DNA from: Phytoseiulus persimilis | Taxonomy: Eukaryota; Arthropoda; Arachnida; Mesostigmata; Phytoseiidae | Direction of reading: 5' to 3' | Assembly: GCA_037576195.1 (NCBI GenBank) | Contig: CM075103.1 | Span: 38,818,959-38,882,958 of the forward strand | Length of the DNA: 64,000 bases | Shown: piece by piece, positions 32,473 through 42,826 of the stretch | Layout of the letters: each line of letters begins with the position of its first letter | Numbering within the stretch: position 1 is the stretch's first letter | Notes under the pieces: generated by a model | The model's input: only the letters and a program-made list of their open reading frames with translations | The model's database searches: none | Told to the model about the DNA's origin: nothing | Program-made: the position numbers and the translations under genes

Positions 32473-35400
32473 TAATGTATGCTTGTGGAATTCAGTCTTA
32501 GCGTTGAGCTAATGTATGCTTGTGGAATTTAGTCTTAAGCTAAGGTATGCTTCTGAAATTTAGTCTTAGCTTTGAGCTAAGATATGCTTGTGGAATTTAG
32601 TCTTAAGCTAAGGCATGCTTCTGAAAATTTGCCTTAGCTTTGAGCTAATGTATGCTTGTGGAATTCAGTCTTGGGCTAAGGCATGCTTCTGAAAATTCGC
32701 CTTAGGCTAGGGCATGCTTCTGAAAATCCGCCTTAGCCTTGAGCTAAGGTTGGCTGTTTTTGAAATTCAGTGTTAGCGTTGAGCTAATGTATGCTTGTGG
32801 AATTTAGTCTTAAGCTAAGGCATGCTTCTGAAAATTCGCCTTAGGCTAAGACTTGCTTCTGAAATTTAGTTTTAGCCTTGAGCTAATGTACGCTTGTGGA
32901 ATTCAGTCTTAGCGTTGAGCTAATGTATGCTTGTGGAATTTAGTCTTAAGCTGAGGCATGCTTCTGAAAATTCGCCTCAGGCTAAGGCATGCTTCTGAAA
33001 ATTCGCCTAAGCCTTGAGCTAAGGTTGGCTGTTTTTGAAATTTAGTCTTAGCCTTGAGCTAATGTATGCTTGTGGAATTTAGTCTTGGGCTAAGGTTGGC
33101 TGTTTTTGAAATTTAGTCTTAGCCTTGAGCTAATGTATGCTTGTGGAATTCAGTCTTAGGCTAAGGCATGCTTCTGAAAATTGGCCTTAGCCTTGAGCTA
33201 ATGTATGCTTGTGGAATTTAGTCTTGGGCTAAGGCATGCTTCTGAAATTTAGTCTTAGCCTTGAGCTAATGTATGCTTGTGGAATTTAGTCTTAAGCTAA
33301 GGCATGCTTCTGAAAATTCGGCTCAGGCTGGGGCATGCTTCTGAAAATTCGCCTCAGGCTAAGGCATGCTTCTGAAATTTAGTCTTAGCCTTGAGATTAT
33401 GTATGCTTCTGAGAATTCGCCTTAGGCTAATGTATGCTTGTGGAATTCAGTCTTAAGCTAAGGCATGCTTCTGGAATTCAGTCTTAGCGTTGAGCTAATG
33501 TATGCTTGTGGAATTTAGTCTTAAGCTAAGGCATGCTTCTGAAATTTAGTCTTAGCCTTGAGCTAATGTATGCTTGTGGAATTTAGTCTTGAGCCAAGGC
33601 ATGCTTCTGAAAATTCGCCTTAGGCTGGGGCATGCTTCTGAAAATAAGCCTCAGGCTAAGGCATGCTTCTGAAATTTAGTCTTAGCCTTGAGCTAATGTA
33701 TGCACGTGGAATTTAGTCTTAAGCTAAGGCATGCTTCTGAGAATTCGCCTTAGGCTGATGTATGCTTGTGGAATTTGGTCTTAAGCTAAAGCATGCTTCT
33801 GGAATTCAGTCTTAGCGTTGAGCTAATGTATGCTTGTGGAATTTAGTCTTAAGCTAAGGCATGCTTCTGAAAATTCGCCTTAGGCTAAGGCTTGCTTCTG
33901 GAATTTAGTCTTAGCCTTGAGCTAATGTATGCTTGTGGAATTCAGTCTTAGCGTTGAGCTAATGTATGCTTGTGGAATTTAGTCTTAAGCTGAGGCATGC
34001 TTCTGAAAATTCGCCTCAGGCTAAGGCATGCTTCTGAAAATTCGCCTAAGCCTTGAGCTAAGGTTGGCTGTTTTTGAAATTTAGTCTTAGCCTCGAGCTA
34101 ATGTATGCTTGTGGAATTTAGTCTTGGGCTAAGGTTGGCTGTCTTTGAAATTTAGTCTTAGCCTTGAGCTAATGTATGCTTGTGGAATTCAGTCTTAGGC
34201 TAAGGCATGCTTCTGAAAATTGGCCTTAGCCTTGAGCTAATGTATGCTTGTGGAATTTAGTCTTGGGCTAAGGCATGCTTCTGAAATTTAGTCTTAGCCT
34301 TGAGCTAATGTATGCTTGTGGAATTTAGTCTTAAGCTAAGGCATGCTTCTGAAAATTCGGCTCAGGCTGGGGCATGCTTCTGAAAATTCGCCTCAGGCTA
34401 AGGCATGCTTCTGAAATTTAGTCTTAGCCTTGAGATTATGTATGCTTCTGAGAATTCGCCTTAGGCTAATGTATGCTTGTGGAATTCAGTCTTAAGCTAA
34501 GGCATGCTTCTGGAATTCAGTCTTAGCGTTGAGCTAATGTATGCTTGTGGAATTTAGTCTTAAGCTAAGGCATGCTTCTGAAATTTAGTCTTAGCCTTGA
34601 GCTAATGTATGCTTGTGGAATTTAGTCTTGAGCCAAGGCATGCTTCTGAAAATTCGCCTTAGGCTGGGGCATGCTTCTGAAAATAAGCCTCAGGCTAAGG
34701 CATGCTTCTGAAATTTAGTCTTAGCCTTGAGCTAATGTATGCACGTGGAATTTAGTCTTAAGCTAAGGCATGCTTCTGAGAATTCGCCTTAGGCTGATGT
34801 ATGCTTGTGGAATTTGGTCTTAAGCTAAAGCATGCTTCTGGAATTCAGTCTTAGCGTTGAGCTAATGTATGCTTGTGGAATTTAGTCTTAAGCTGAGGCA
34901 TGCTTCTGAAAATTCGCCTCAGGCTAAGGCATGCTTCTGAAAATTCGCCTAAGCCTTGAGCTAAGGTTGGCTGTTTTTGAAATTTAGTCTTAGCCTTGAG
35001 CTAATGTATGCTTGTGGAATTCAGTCTTAAGCTAAGGCATGCTTCTGGAATTCAGTCTTAGCGTTGAGCTAATGTATGCTTGTGGAATTTAGTCTTAAGC
35101 TAAGGCATGCTTCTGAAATTTAGTCTTAGCCTTGAGCTAATGTATGCTTGTGGAATTTAGTCTTGAGCCAAGGCATGCTTCTGAAAATTCGCCTTAGGCT
35201 GGGGCATGCTTCTGAAAATAAGCCTCAGGCTAAGGCATGCTTCTGAAATTTAGTCTTAGCCTTGAGCTAATGTATGCACGTGGAATTTAGTCTTAAGCTA
35301 AGGCATGCTTCTGAGAATTCGCCTTAGGCTGATGTATGCTTGTGGAATTTGGTCTTAAGCTAAAGCATGCTTCTGGAATTCAGTCTTAGCGTTGAGCTAA

Positions 35401-37293
35401 TGTATGCTTGTGGAATTTAGTCTTAAGCTAAGGCATGCTTCTGAAAATTCGCCTTAGGCTAAGGCTTGCTTCTGGAATTTAGTCTTAGCCTTGAGCTAAT
35501 GTATGCTTGTGGAATTCAGTCTTAGCGTTGAGCTAATGTATGCTTGTGGAATTTAGTCTTAAGCTGAGGCATGCTTCTGAAAATTCGCCTCAGGCTAAGG
35601 CATGCTTCTGAAAATTCGCCTAAGCCTTGAGCTAAGGTTGGCTGTTTTTGAAATTTAGTCTTAGCCTCGAGCTAATGTATGCTTGTGGAATTTAGTCTTG
35701 GGCTAAGGTTGGCTGTCTTTGAAATTTAGTCTTAGCCTTGAGCTAATGTATGCTTGTGGAATTCAGTCTTAGGCTAAGGCATGCTTCTGAAAATTGGCCT
35801 TAGCCTTGAGCTAATGTATGCTTGTGGAATTTAGTCTTGGGCTAAGGCATGCTTCTGAAATTTAGTCTTAGCCTTGAGCTAATGTATGCTTGTGGAATTT
35901 AGTCTTAAGCTAAGGCATGCTTCTGAAAATTCGGCTCAGGCTGGGGCATGCTTCTGAAAATTCGCCTCAGGCTAAGGCATGCTTCTGAAATTTAGTCTTA
36001 GCCTTGAGATTATGTATGCTTCTGAGAATTCGCCTTAGGCTAATGTATGCTTGTGGAATTCAGTCTTAAGCTAAGGCATGCTTCTGGAATTCAGTCTTAG
36101 CGTTGAGCTAATGTATGCTTGTGGAATTTAGTCTTAAGCTAAGGCATGCTTCTGAAATTTAGTCTTAGCCTTGAGCTAATGTATGCTTGTGGAATTTAGT
36201 CTTGAGCCAAGGCATGCTTCTGAAAATTCGCCTTAGGCTGGGGCATGCTTCTGAAAATAAGCCTCAGGCTAAGGCATGCTTCTGAAATTTAGTCTTAGCC
36301 TTGAGCTAATGTATGCACGTGGAATTTAGTCTTAAGCTAAGGCATGCTTCTGAGAATTCGCCTTAGGCTGATGTATGCTTGTGGAATTTGGTCTTAAGCT
36401 AAAGCATGCTTCTGGAATTCAGTCTTAGCGTTGAGCTAATGTATGCTTGTGGAATTTAGTCTTAAGCTGAGGCATGCTTCTGAAAATTCGCCTCAGGCTA
36501 AGGCATGCTTCTGAAAATTCGCCTAAGCCTTGAGCTAAGGTTGGCTGTTTTTGAAATTTAGTCTTAGCCTTGAGCTAATGTATGCTTGTGGAATTTAGTC
36601 TTGGGCTAAGGTTGGCTGTTTTTGAAATTTAGTCTTAGCCTTGAGCTAATGTATGCTTGTGGAATTCAGTCTTAGGCTAAGGCATGCTTCTGAAAATTGG
36701 CCTTAGCCTTGAGCTAATGTATGCTTGTGGAATTTAGTCTTGGGCTAAGGCATGCTTCTGAAATTTAGTCTTAGCGTTGAGCTAATGTATGCTTGTGGAA
36801 TTTAGTCTTAAGCTAAGGCATGCTTCTGAAAATTCGCCTCAGGCTAAGGCATGCTTCTGAAATTTAGTCTTAGCTTTGAGCTAATGTATGCTTCTGAAAT
36901 TCAGTCTTAGCGTTGAGCTAATGTATGCTTGTGGAATTTAGTCTTAAGCTAAGGCATGCTTCTGAAAATTCGCCTTGGGCAAGGGCATGCTTCTGAAAAT
37001 CCGCCTTAGGCTAAGGCATGCTCCTGAAATTTAGTGTTAGCCTTGAGCTAATGTATGCTTGTGGAATTTAGTCTTGGGCTAAGGCATGCTTCTGAAAATC
37101 CGCCTTAGCCTCGAGCTAAGGTTGGCTGTCTTTGAAATTTAGTCTTAGCTTTGAGCTAATGTATGCTTGTGGAATTTAGTCTGAGGAATTTAAGCTGAGG
37201 TATGCTTCTGAAATTTAGTCTTAGCGTTGAGCTAATGTATGCTTGTGGAATTCAGTCTTAGCGTTGAGCTAATGTATGCTTGTGGAATTTAGT

Positions 37294-38944
37294 CTTGGCT
37301 AACACTAAATTTCAGAAGCATGCCTTAGCCTAAGACTGAATTCCACAAGCATACATTAGCTCGAGGCTAAGACTAAATTTCAGAAGCATGCCTCAGCCTA
37401 AGACTAAATTCCACAAGCATACATTAGCTGAAGGCTAAGACTAAATTTCAGAAGCATGCCTTAGCCTAAGACTGAATTCCACAAGCATACATTAGCTGAA
37501 GGCTAAGACTAAATTTCAGAAGCATGCCTTAGCCTAAGACTAAATTCCACAAGCATACATTAGCTCAAAGCTGAGACTAAATTTCAGAAGCATGCCTTAG
37601 CCTAAGACTAAATTCCACAAGCATACATTAGCTCAAAGCTGAGACTAAATTTCAGAAGCAAGCCTTAGCCTAAGACTGAATTCCACAAGCATACATTAGC
37701 TCGAGGCTAAGACTAAATTTCAGAAGCATGCCTCAGCCTAAGACTAAATTCCACAAGCAAACATTAGCTCAAAGCTAAGACTAAATTTCAGAACCAAGCC
37801 TTAGCCTAAGACTGAATTCCACAAGCATACATTAGCTGAAGGCTAAGACTAAATTTCAGAAGCATGCCTTAGCCTAAGACTAAATTCCACAAGCATACAT
37901 TAGCTCAAAGCTGAGACTAAATTTCAGAAGCATGCCTCAGCCTAAGACTAAATTCCACAAGCATACATTAGCTGAAGGCTAAGACTAAATTTCAGAAGCA
38001 TGCCTTAGCCTAAGACTGAATTCCACAAGCATACATTAGCTGAAGGCTGAGACTAAATTTCAGAAGCATGCCTCAGCCTAAGACTGAATTCCACAAGCAT
38101 ACATTAGCTGAAGGCTAAGACTAAATTTCAGAAGCATGCCTTAGCCTAAGACTAAATTCCACAAGCATACATTAGCTCAAAGCTGAGACTAAATTTCAGA
38201 AGCAAGCCTTAGCCCAAGACTGAATTCCACAAGCATACATTAGCTCGAGGCTAAGACTAAATTTCAGAAGCATGCCTCAGCCTAAGACTAAATTCCACAA
38301 GCAAACATTAGCTCAAAGCTAAGACTAAATTTCAGAACCAAGCCTTAGCCTAAGACTGAATTCCACAAGCATACATTAGCTGAAGGCTAAGACTAAATTT
38401 CAGAAGCATGCCTCAGCCTAAGACCGAATTCCACAAGCATACATTAGCTGAAGGCTAAGACTAATTTTCAGAAGCATGCCTTAGCCTAAGACTAAATTCC
38501 ACAAGCATACATTAGCTCAAAGCTAAGACTAAATTTCGAAAACAGCCAACCTTAGCTCGAGGCTAAGGCTAATTTTCAGAAGCATGCCTTAGCCTAAGAC
38601 TAAATTCCACAAGCATACATTAGCTCAAGGCTAAGACTAAATTTCAGAAGCATGCCTTAGCCCAAGACTGAATTCCACAAGCATACATTAGCTCAACGCT
38701 TAGACTAAATTCCAAAAACAGCCAACCTTAGCTCAAGGCTAACGCGAATTTTCAGAAGCATGCCTTAGCCTAAGACTAAATTCCACAAGCATACATTAGC
38801 CCAAAGCTAAGACTAAATTTCAGAAGCAAGCCTTAGCCTAAGACTGAATTCCACAAGCATACATTAGCTGGAGGCTAAGACTAAATTTCAAAAACAGCCA
38901 ACCTTAGCTCAAGGCTAAGGCAAATTTTCAGAAGCATGCCTTAG
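37294..38944 (-). repeat. Satellite array, block C (inverted orientation)
   Basis: From about 37294 the same satellite reads on the opposite strand (plus strand aatttcagaagcatgcc, tccacaagcatacattagc). The units here are unusually regular 68-bp dimers. A variant, gaaccaagcc, recurs at 37791 and 38335, giving a local higher-order period of 544 bp. It ends at the Copia LTR. I see no gene here. Confidence 0.95.
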
Positions 38945-39275
38945 TGTCGAAGATTCCGTGCACTTTAATCTTAATCTGAATGATGAGAGCCTCTGGTTCC
39001 GGATACTCGAAGAGTCGTAAGCACCGTTCTTCAGAAAGCGGACTGAGATCTGATACAGCGTCGGCGTAGGGTACGCGACGATTACGACGACTACAGCGAT
39101 AGATAGAATACGATCTTTATTGAAGTAAAAGAAGCTGCTTATATATCCTATGGATCGGGGTTACATGAGAGGGTAACTGTAGACGTGCGCTTCCGTCAGG
39201 GACGCCATACCATGGCCATCGGCTCGTCAGCCGATGTCGCTGTATGCTTGGCCGTCTGAGCGAAATATTACAACA
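38945..39275 (-). repeat. Copia 3' LTR (331 bp)
   Basis: On the plus strand it starts tgtcgaag and ends attacaaca, giving TG...CA. The inner end is inferred from the terminal TG/CA and the adjacent G-rich tract on the minus strand. It has a TATA-like TATATAA on the minus strand (about 39139-39146) and AATAAA (39116-39121). Only 38945-39138 is matched by the right LTR. Confidence 0.8.
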
Positions 39276-39288
39276 AAGCCCCCCATTT
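39276..39288 (-). other. Copia polypurine tract
   Basis: The minus strand reads GAAATGGGGGGCTT directly before the LTR start TGTTG. Its position fits the plus-strand primer site. A 12-base copy of its core (plus gccccccatttc) recurs at about 40040-40051 inside the cargo. Confidence 0.6.
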
Positions 39289-39551
39289 CAAGCAGGCGGG
39301 CAAGAATGCATATACGCGTAATTCGTAATAATCAAAATGAACCTTATCCGAAAATATGTCGCCCAGAATTCTATACTATGATTCTAGCCATACGTATCAT
39401 ATATTCACATTCTAGAGCGTGAGGCTGATTCGGGAGATTCCTTGAATGTTGGTTCTTGTTGTTCGATCTCCTCGCTTATGTCACCAGACTCCCTTAGTTC
39501 GATGTTGAGTCTGTCGAGTTTCATATTGTCTTGAAATCTCGAGCTCTGAAG
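39289..39551. other. Leader between the Copia polypurine tract and the cargo genes
   Basis: No convincing gene. The plus strand has an AT-rich stretch (catatattcac, about 39397-39407) that could be promoter-like for the cargo gene starting at 39552. Confidence 0.3.
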
Positions 39552-40870
39552 ATGTCTCCGTTGATTGCGCGTCTCACTCGATTTCGACGGTTTCGTGGTT
39601 CCTATGGTGTTGCTCAAGCTGAGGAATACGAAATGAGTGAGGTCAATCTTGACGGTGATCTGGAGCCTCGTTATGTTCCGGACGTGATTGTTTCCGGTCC
39701 TGTTTCCTGTTGTACACATCCGCTCCTTCTGTTGCTCGTCCTTTGCCTATTGTCATTGGTTGGGAATGTGGCAATGTTGGCCTGGATCACTGAGCGTTAG
39801 TATCGTCGATATTTTGATGCGTATATTTTTATGCCTTTCTGGTGTTCGATATATCGACCATATTTGCAGATCCTACTTATCCTCATGGTGATGGCGTATC
39901 GTCAGCTCATCCGTTGAAGGAACTCGGGTCTGCTCCAACGAATCTGTCCGTTTTGCTTTTTCCGGATGGATCTTGTTTGTGTTCGTTGGCGGCGACCGTT
40001 AATGTTTATAATGGCAGGGCTGTAGGGAACATCACACGGCCCCCCATTTCGAGGAATGTCTCGATTGGATTGTCGGCGTCCGGGGCAATTGAACTGGATG
40101 CTTCTGGGGAAACCACTCCAGAACACATCCCCGCACAAACGAACGCTTCTGTTGATGTTACGGAAACGACTTCCTCTCCTTCGCCGATTTTGTTGAATGC
40201 TGATGGCGCGTGGACGTCTGCTTCGGATCACTCTCTCCCCGTCGGTGGCGGAACACGTGTTGCAGAGCAGTCTGTAACGGTTCCGCAGTCGGCCGATCCA
40301 GCTTTGATTTCAGCTAGTGATCGTGTTGTTCCCATCGCGGTGCCTGCTTCTAATAGATCGATCGAGGTTCCAATCGTCGTGAATCAGGCAGGCAATTTTG
40401 TTGAGCGTCGTCTTGAGGATTCGCTAATTGACAACACTCGCTCGACTACAATTCGACCGGAGTCGGAGATTTCAACAATAATCGCCGACGTCATCCACCC
40501 GCATCGTTCTTCAACACAAGAAGTTACTGCTGCACAATCGGAGAGACCCATGATTGTTTCGACTATGCTCAAGATCAAGGAGCTGATGAAAGATCTGAAG
40601 AATCGTCCACACAAACACTACTATAGACCAAACAAATTTGTGTGCTGGCATAGATCTCATAATCTCTCCGTATGTGTTTTTACTGCAGACTTTATCTGCC
40701 TGATACAGCCTACTCGATATGACTCCAGCGGTCGACCCAATCCTCTTAGGGTCTCTGAGTCGCTGAAAGTAGCGAATCTATCTGAGTCAGATCGAGCGTC
40801 CTTTGAGAAGCTGTACGGGACGATACCGAGATGCAGAAATTTTTCTTGGTACATTGGAATATTTCTCTGA
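39552..40870 (+). CDS. Predicted spliced type II membrane glycoprotein (cargo gene 1)
   Basis: Exon 1 (39552-39795) starts at ATG and encodes a basic, Arg-rich cytoplasmic tail of about 57 residues, then a hydrophobic segment at about 58-79 (HPLLLLLVLCLLSLVGNVAM). A predicted intron at 39796-39869 (gttag...tttgcag, 74 bp) joins in frame to exon 2 (39870-40870). The product would be about 414 residues. The long ectodomain is rich in Ser/Thr/Pro/Val and has eight N-glycosylation sequons (NLS, NIT, NVS, NAS, NRS, NLS, NLS, NFS), with several Cys near the C-terminus. AATAAA follows at 40880-40885. It lies opposite to Copia transcription. I recognise no family. A surface or attachment role is inference. 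Without splicing, exon 1 ends in a short ORF at 39800. Confidence 0.6.
39796..39869 (+). other. Predicted 74-bp intron in cargo gene 1
   Basis: GT at 39796 and AG at 39868-39869, with a pyrimidine/AT-rich tract before the acceptor (atatttgcag). Removing it links two open frames across a stop codon. It is oriented on the plus strand, so it would not be spliced from the Copia genomic RNA. Confidence 0.55.
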
Positions 40871-40879
40871 TCGATTCTG

Positions 40880-40885
40880 AATAAA
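40880..40885 (+). terminator. Poly(A) signal of cargo gene 1
   Basis: AATAAA ten bases after the stop codon of the plus-strand ORF. Confidence 0.55.
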
Positions 40886-41184
40886 TCACTTCAATTGTAC
40901 TTATCATGCATCCTCTCTTTTATCGTGGTATATCGTCCTGTGTTTCTGCATACATTTTATGCTCCGTATGCTTTAAGAAATTGTGATTTCTTGTCCCTAT
41001 AAAATGGCCTGACTCTTCTCCATTGGTGTGCCGAGTCGTTTCTCTGCCAAACAAAGAAGCCTTTCGAGTAAAGAAAAAGGGAACTCTCTGATCCAGAAAT
41101 CGAATGTAAGTCTTGTCCGACCTGTTTTTCTCTTTGTCATATGGGCAAGTTCTAGGTTCTGAATTGATCCCTTTACACACATAG
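40886..41184. other. Intergenic stretch in the Copia cargo
   Basis: About 300 bases, AT-rich, with no supported gene. Minus-strand ORFs here are short and have no recognisable features. Confidence 0.4.
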
Positions 41185-41741
41185 ATGCGTTCCGGAAATC
41201 ACGGTGCCCTGGAGAGCTCGCAGTCAACGACTGCCGACGACCTCGCGTACCGTACGTTGTACGATTGCAGTGGCTCCTGGAGGTCGAGAAATCTCAGACG
41301 TGTGCGGGTGGCTGCCATTGCAGCTCTTTGTACGTGACCGTTTCAGGCGTCGCCTTTGAGGTCGCGCAACGCGTGGACCCGTTTGCTGATCGTGTACATA
41401 GCAAAGTCACCCGTCCTCTCCCACCGGCCCTACACACCATCGAGGGCCCGGTGGTGACGACGGGTGTGGAGACCTCATCATCCTCCGACATCTTTCATCA
41501 CATCATAACCGAAGGACGTTCGATTGACATTCACACCTCATATCTCATCTGTCGTTCATACTCGAAATTCAAAATTTGTGTGGATGGTGATCAGAATGTA
41601 TGTGTGGTCCGGCCAAATTCAAATTCCAGTCTCAAAATCATCACAGCTCATCAATTCATCATCAACATGGACATGTTTGGTCGGACAGTCCTGGCGACCG
41701 ACGCATGTGAGAATAAAAGGAAGCTCATAAGTTATTCTTAA
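41185..41741 (+). CDS. Unrecognised cargo ORF region 2, possibly spliced
   Basis: Two overlapping plus-strand frames are open. One starts at ATG 41185 and gives about 55 residues ending in a basic then hydrophobic run (RNLRRVRVAAIAALC), an arrangement like exon 1 of cargo gene 1, followed by gtacgt, a donor-like sequence. The other is open from about 41265 to the stop at 41741 and carries Cys residues (CAGGCHC, YLICRS, KFKICVDG) and one NSS sequon, but has no ATG near its start. I infer an interrupted or spliced gene but cannot fix the exons. An aataaa lies within its end at about 41713. No family is recognised. Confidence 0.35.
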
Positions 41742-42079
41742 GAGAACGTGTCGTCGATTTTCTTGTTTGTGTACTCAAGATCTAGATGCCATCCGATGCT
41801 CGGATGATGCTGCAGCTATTCTGGAGCTTTGAAGCGGTACAGCCATTCGGATTCCTAAGTGGGTTTCATGTTGCTTGTTAGCGATTGATTTCTTCGTCTA
41901 AACATTCTTTTAGTGAGCATCTGGGGTCAAGCTATCCCTGTTTCGTAGCTTTCCTTCTCTCGGATTCTTCCCCTCGCTTTATGGCTCGGGTCATGCCTTA
42001 AAAGATGTCTCCGACGTTTCGGAGTTCACAACGTTTTTGGTGTGTACCATCTCAGTGACTCTCAACTTCATCTACAACT
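41742..42079 (+). other. Possible exon or leader upstream of cargo ORF 3
   Basis: A pyrimidine-rich cttttag acceptor-like site lies at about 41906-41912. From there a plus-strand frame is open to about 42170 and includes a hydrophobic stretch (FTTFLVCTISVTLNFIY) that overlaps the start of the 42080 ORF in another frame. It may be an exon or chance. Confidence 0.25.
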
Positions 42080-42682
42080 ATGTCTGCGATCCGGCCCGAT
42101 GCATGCCCGTGTTGCGGGTACAAGGGCCCGTCCCCAACAATCAGACCAACGGTCACCTGGGATGATGTCGAAGATCCCAGCTGTGACATGGCTCTGTGGA
42201 AATCGCTGCCACGGATCTGCTACTGCTTGGTTGCAGATTGCTGGTGTGAACACCAGCACTCGTTGCTCAGGTTCAACCACCTGGGCCGAGATTTCGAGGG
42301 ACTGCGGTTCCTCGATGCTATGCAGATGCCGAGCAGTGTCCGCTCGGCCGTGGAGAGCGCCAGGGTCCATCTCCATCTGGATCGCTTTCCAGCTCCGTCG
42401 AGGCGCGGATTCGACGAGTTCAACAGTCTAATCCGCGACACCCTCGGCGACCACGAGCGCCGCATCCCAGCCTCGTTGATCGTCGCCGAGTGGGAGGCGA
42501 GGACCCCAGAATACCGGGGTCGCCTGGAAGATCTGGCGGCGAACCGCGTCATCGTGGAGGAGGTGAAGAAGATCCGCACCTACCTCTACGCAAATCCGGA
42601 TCTCTGGCCGAGAGGCCTAACGGAAAATGCTTTCACGAGCTGGTTCAACTCCGGCTGTGATTTTATTATTCCTCCTTGTTAA
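42080..42682 (+). CDS. Unrecognised Cys-rich cargo protein (ORF 3)
   Basis: An ATG-initiated, 200-codon ORF. The N-terminal third is rich in Cys and Trp (CPCCGYKG near residues 9-16, then CDMALWKSLPRICYCL, then CWCEHQH), suggesting metal binding or disulfides. The rest is charged and helical-looking, ending near a short hydrophobic C-terminus. There is no signal peptide. The stop codon TAA overlaps an AATAAA (42681-42686), consistent with a transcribed plus-strand gene. It lies back to back with the minus-strand envelope-like ORF, 145 bp away. I do not recognise the family. Confidence 0.5.
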   Translation: MSAIRPDACPCCGYKGPSPTIRPTVTWDDVEDPSCDMALWKSLPRICYCLVADCWCEHQHSLLRFNHLGRDFEGLRFLDAMQMPSSVRSAVESARVHLHLDRFPAPSRRGFDEFNSLIRDTLGDHERRIPASLIVAEWEARTPEYRGRLEDLAANRVIVEEVKKIRTYLYANPDLWPRGLTENAFTSWFNSGCDFIIPPC

Positions 42683-42686
42683 TAAA
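42681..42686 (+). terminator. Poly(A) signal overlapping the stop of cargo ORF 3
   Basis: TAATAAA places the stop codon and the AATAAA hexamer in overlap, leaving a minimal 3' UTR. Confidence 0.5.
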
Positions 42687-42826
42687 TTGTTATATGTATC
42701 TCATGTGATTCTTCTCTGAGTTAGTCTGGCAGGTATGTTACTTACTCATCTCATGTTTCTCTTTTTCTCTACGTGAGCCTGACTATTTACTTTGCTGACT
42801 AGTCAGTCTTCTCTCGCCTTCAAAGC

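Larger units (their letters stand above)
20454..37293 (+). repeat. Satellite array, block B (16.8 kb)
   Basis: Same satellite as block A, without insertion, in one orientation. It is built of large duplicated segments. Diagnostic variants recur at fixed offsets: gctacataat at 20671 and 26719, taaccttaag at 22291 and 28339, and cttgtttaat at 23541 and 29589, all 6048 bp apart. Tgcatcttaa at 28549 and 30595, and cttgtttaat at 29589 and 31635, are 2046 bp apart. Cctcgagcta at 34091 and 35665 is 1574 bp apart. No gene, no long ORF and no other element is evident across the block. Confidence 0.97.

Noticed and set aside
20454..37293. Search for genes, tRNA or rRNA within the large satellite block
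   Set aside because: No long ORF, cloverleaf or rRNA-like sequence seen. All of it is explained by satellite units.
39405..39719. 104-codon minus-strand ORF
   Set aside because: Antisense to exon 1 of cargo gene 1. No hydrophobic or Cys pattern and no coupling to the minus-strand Copia genes.
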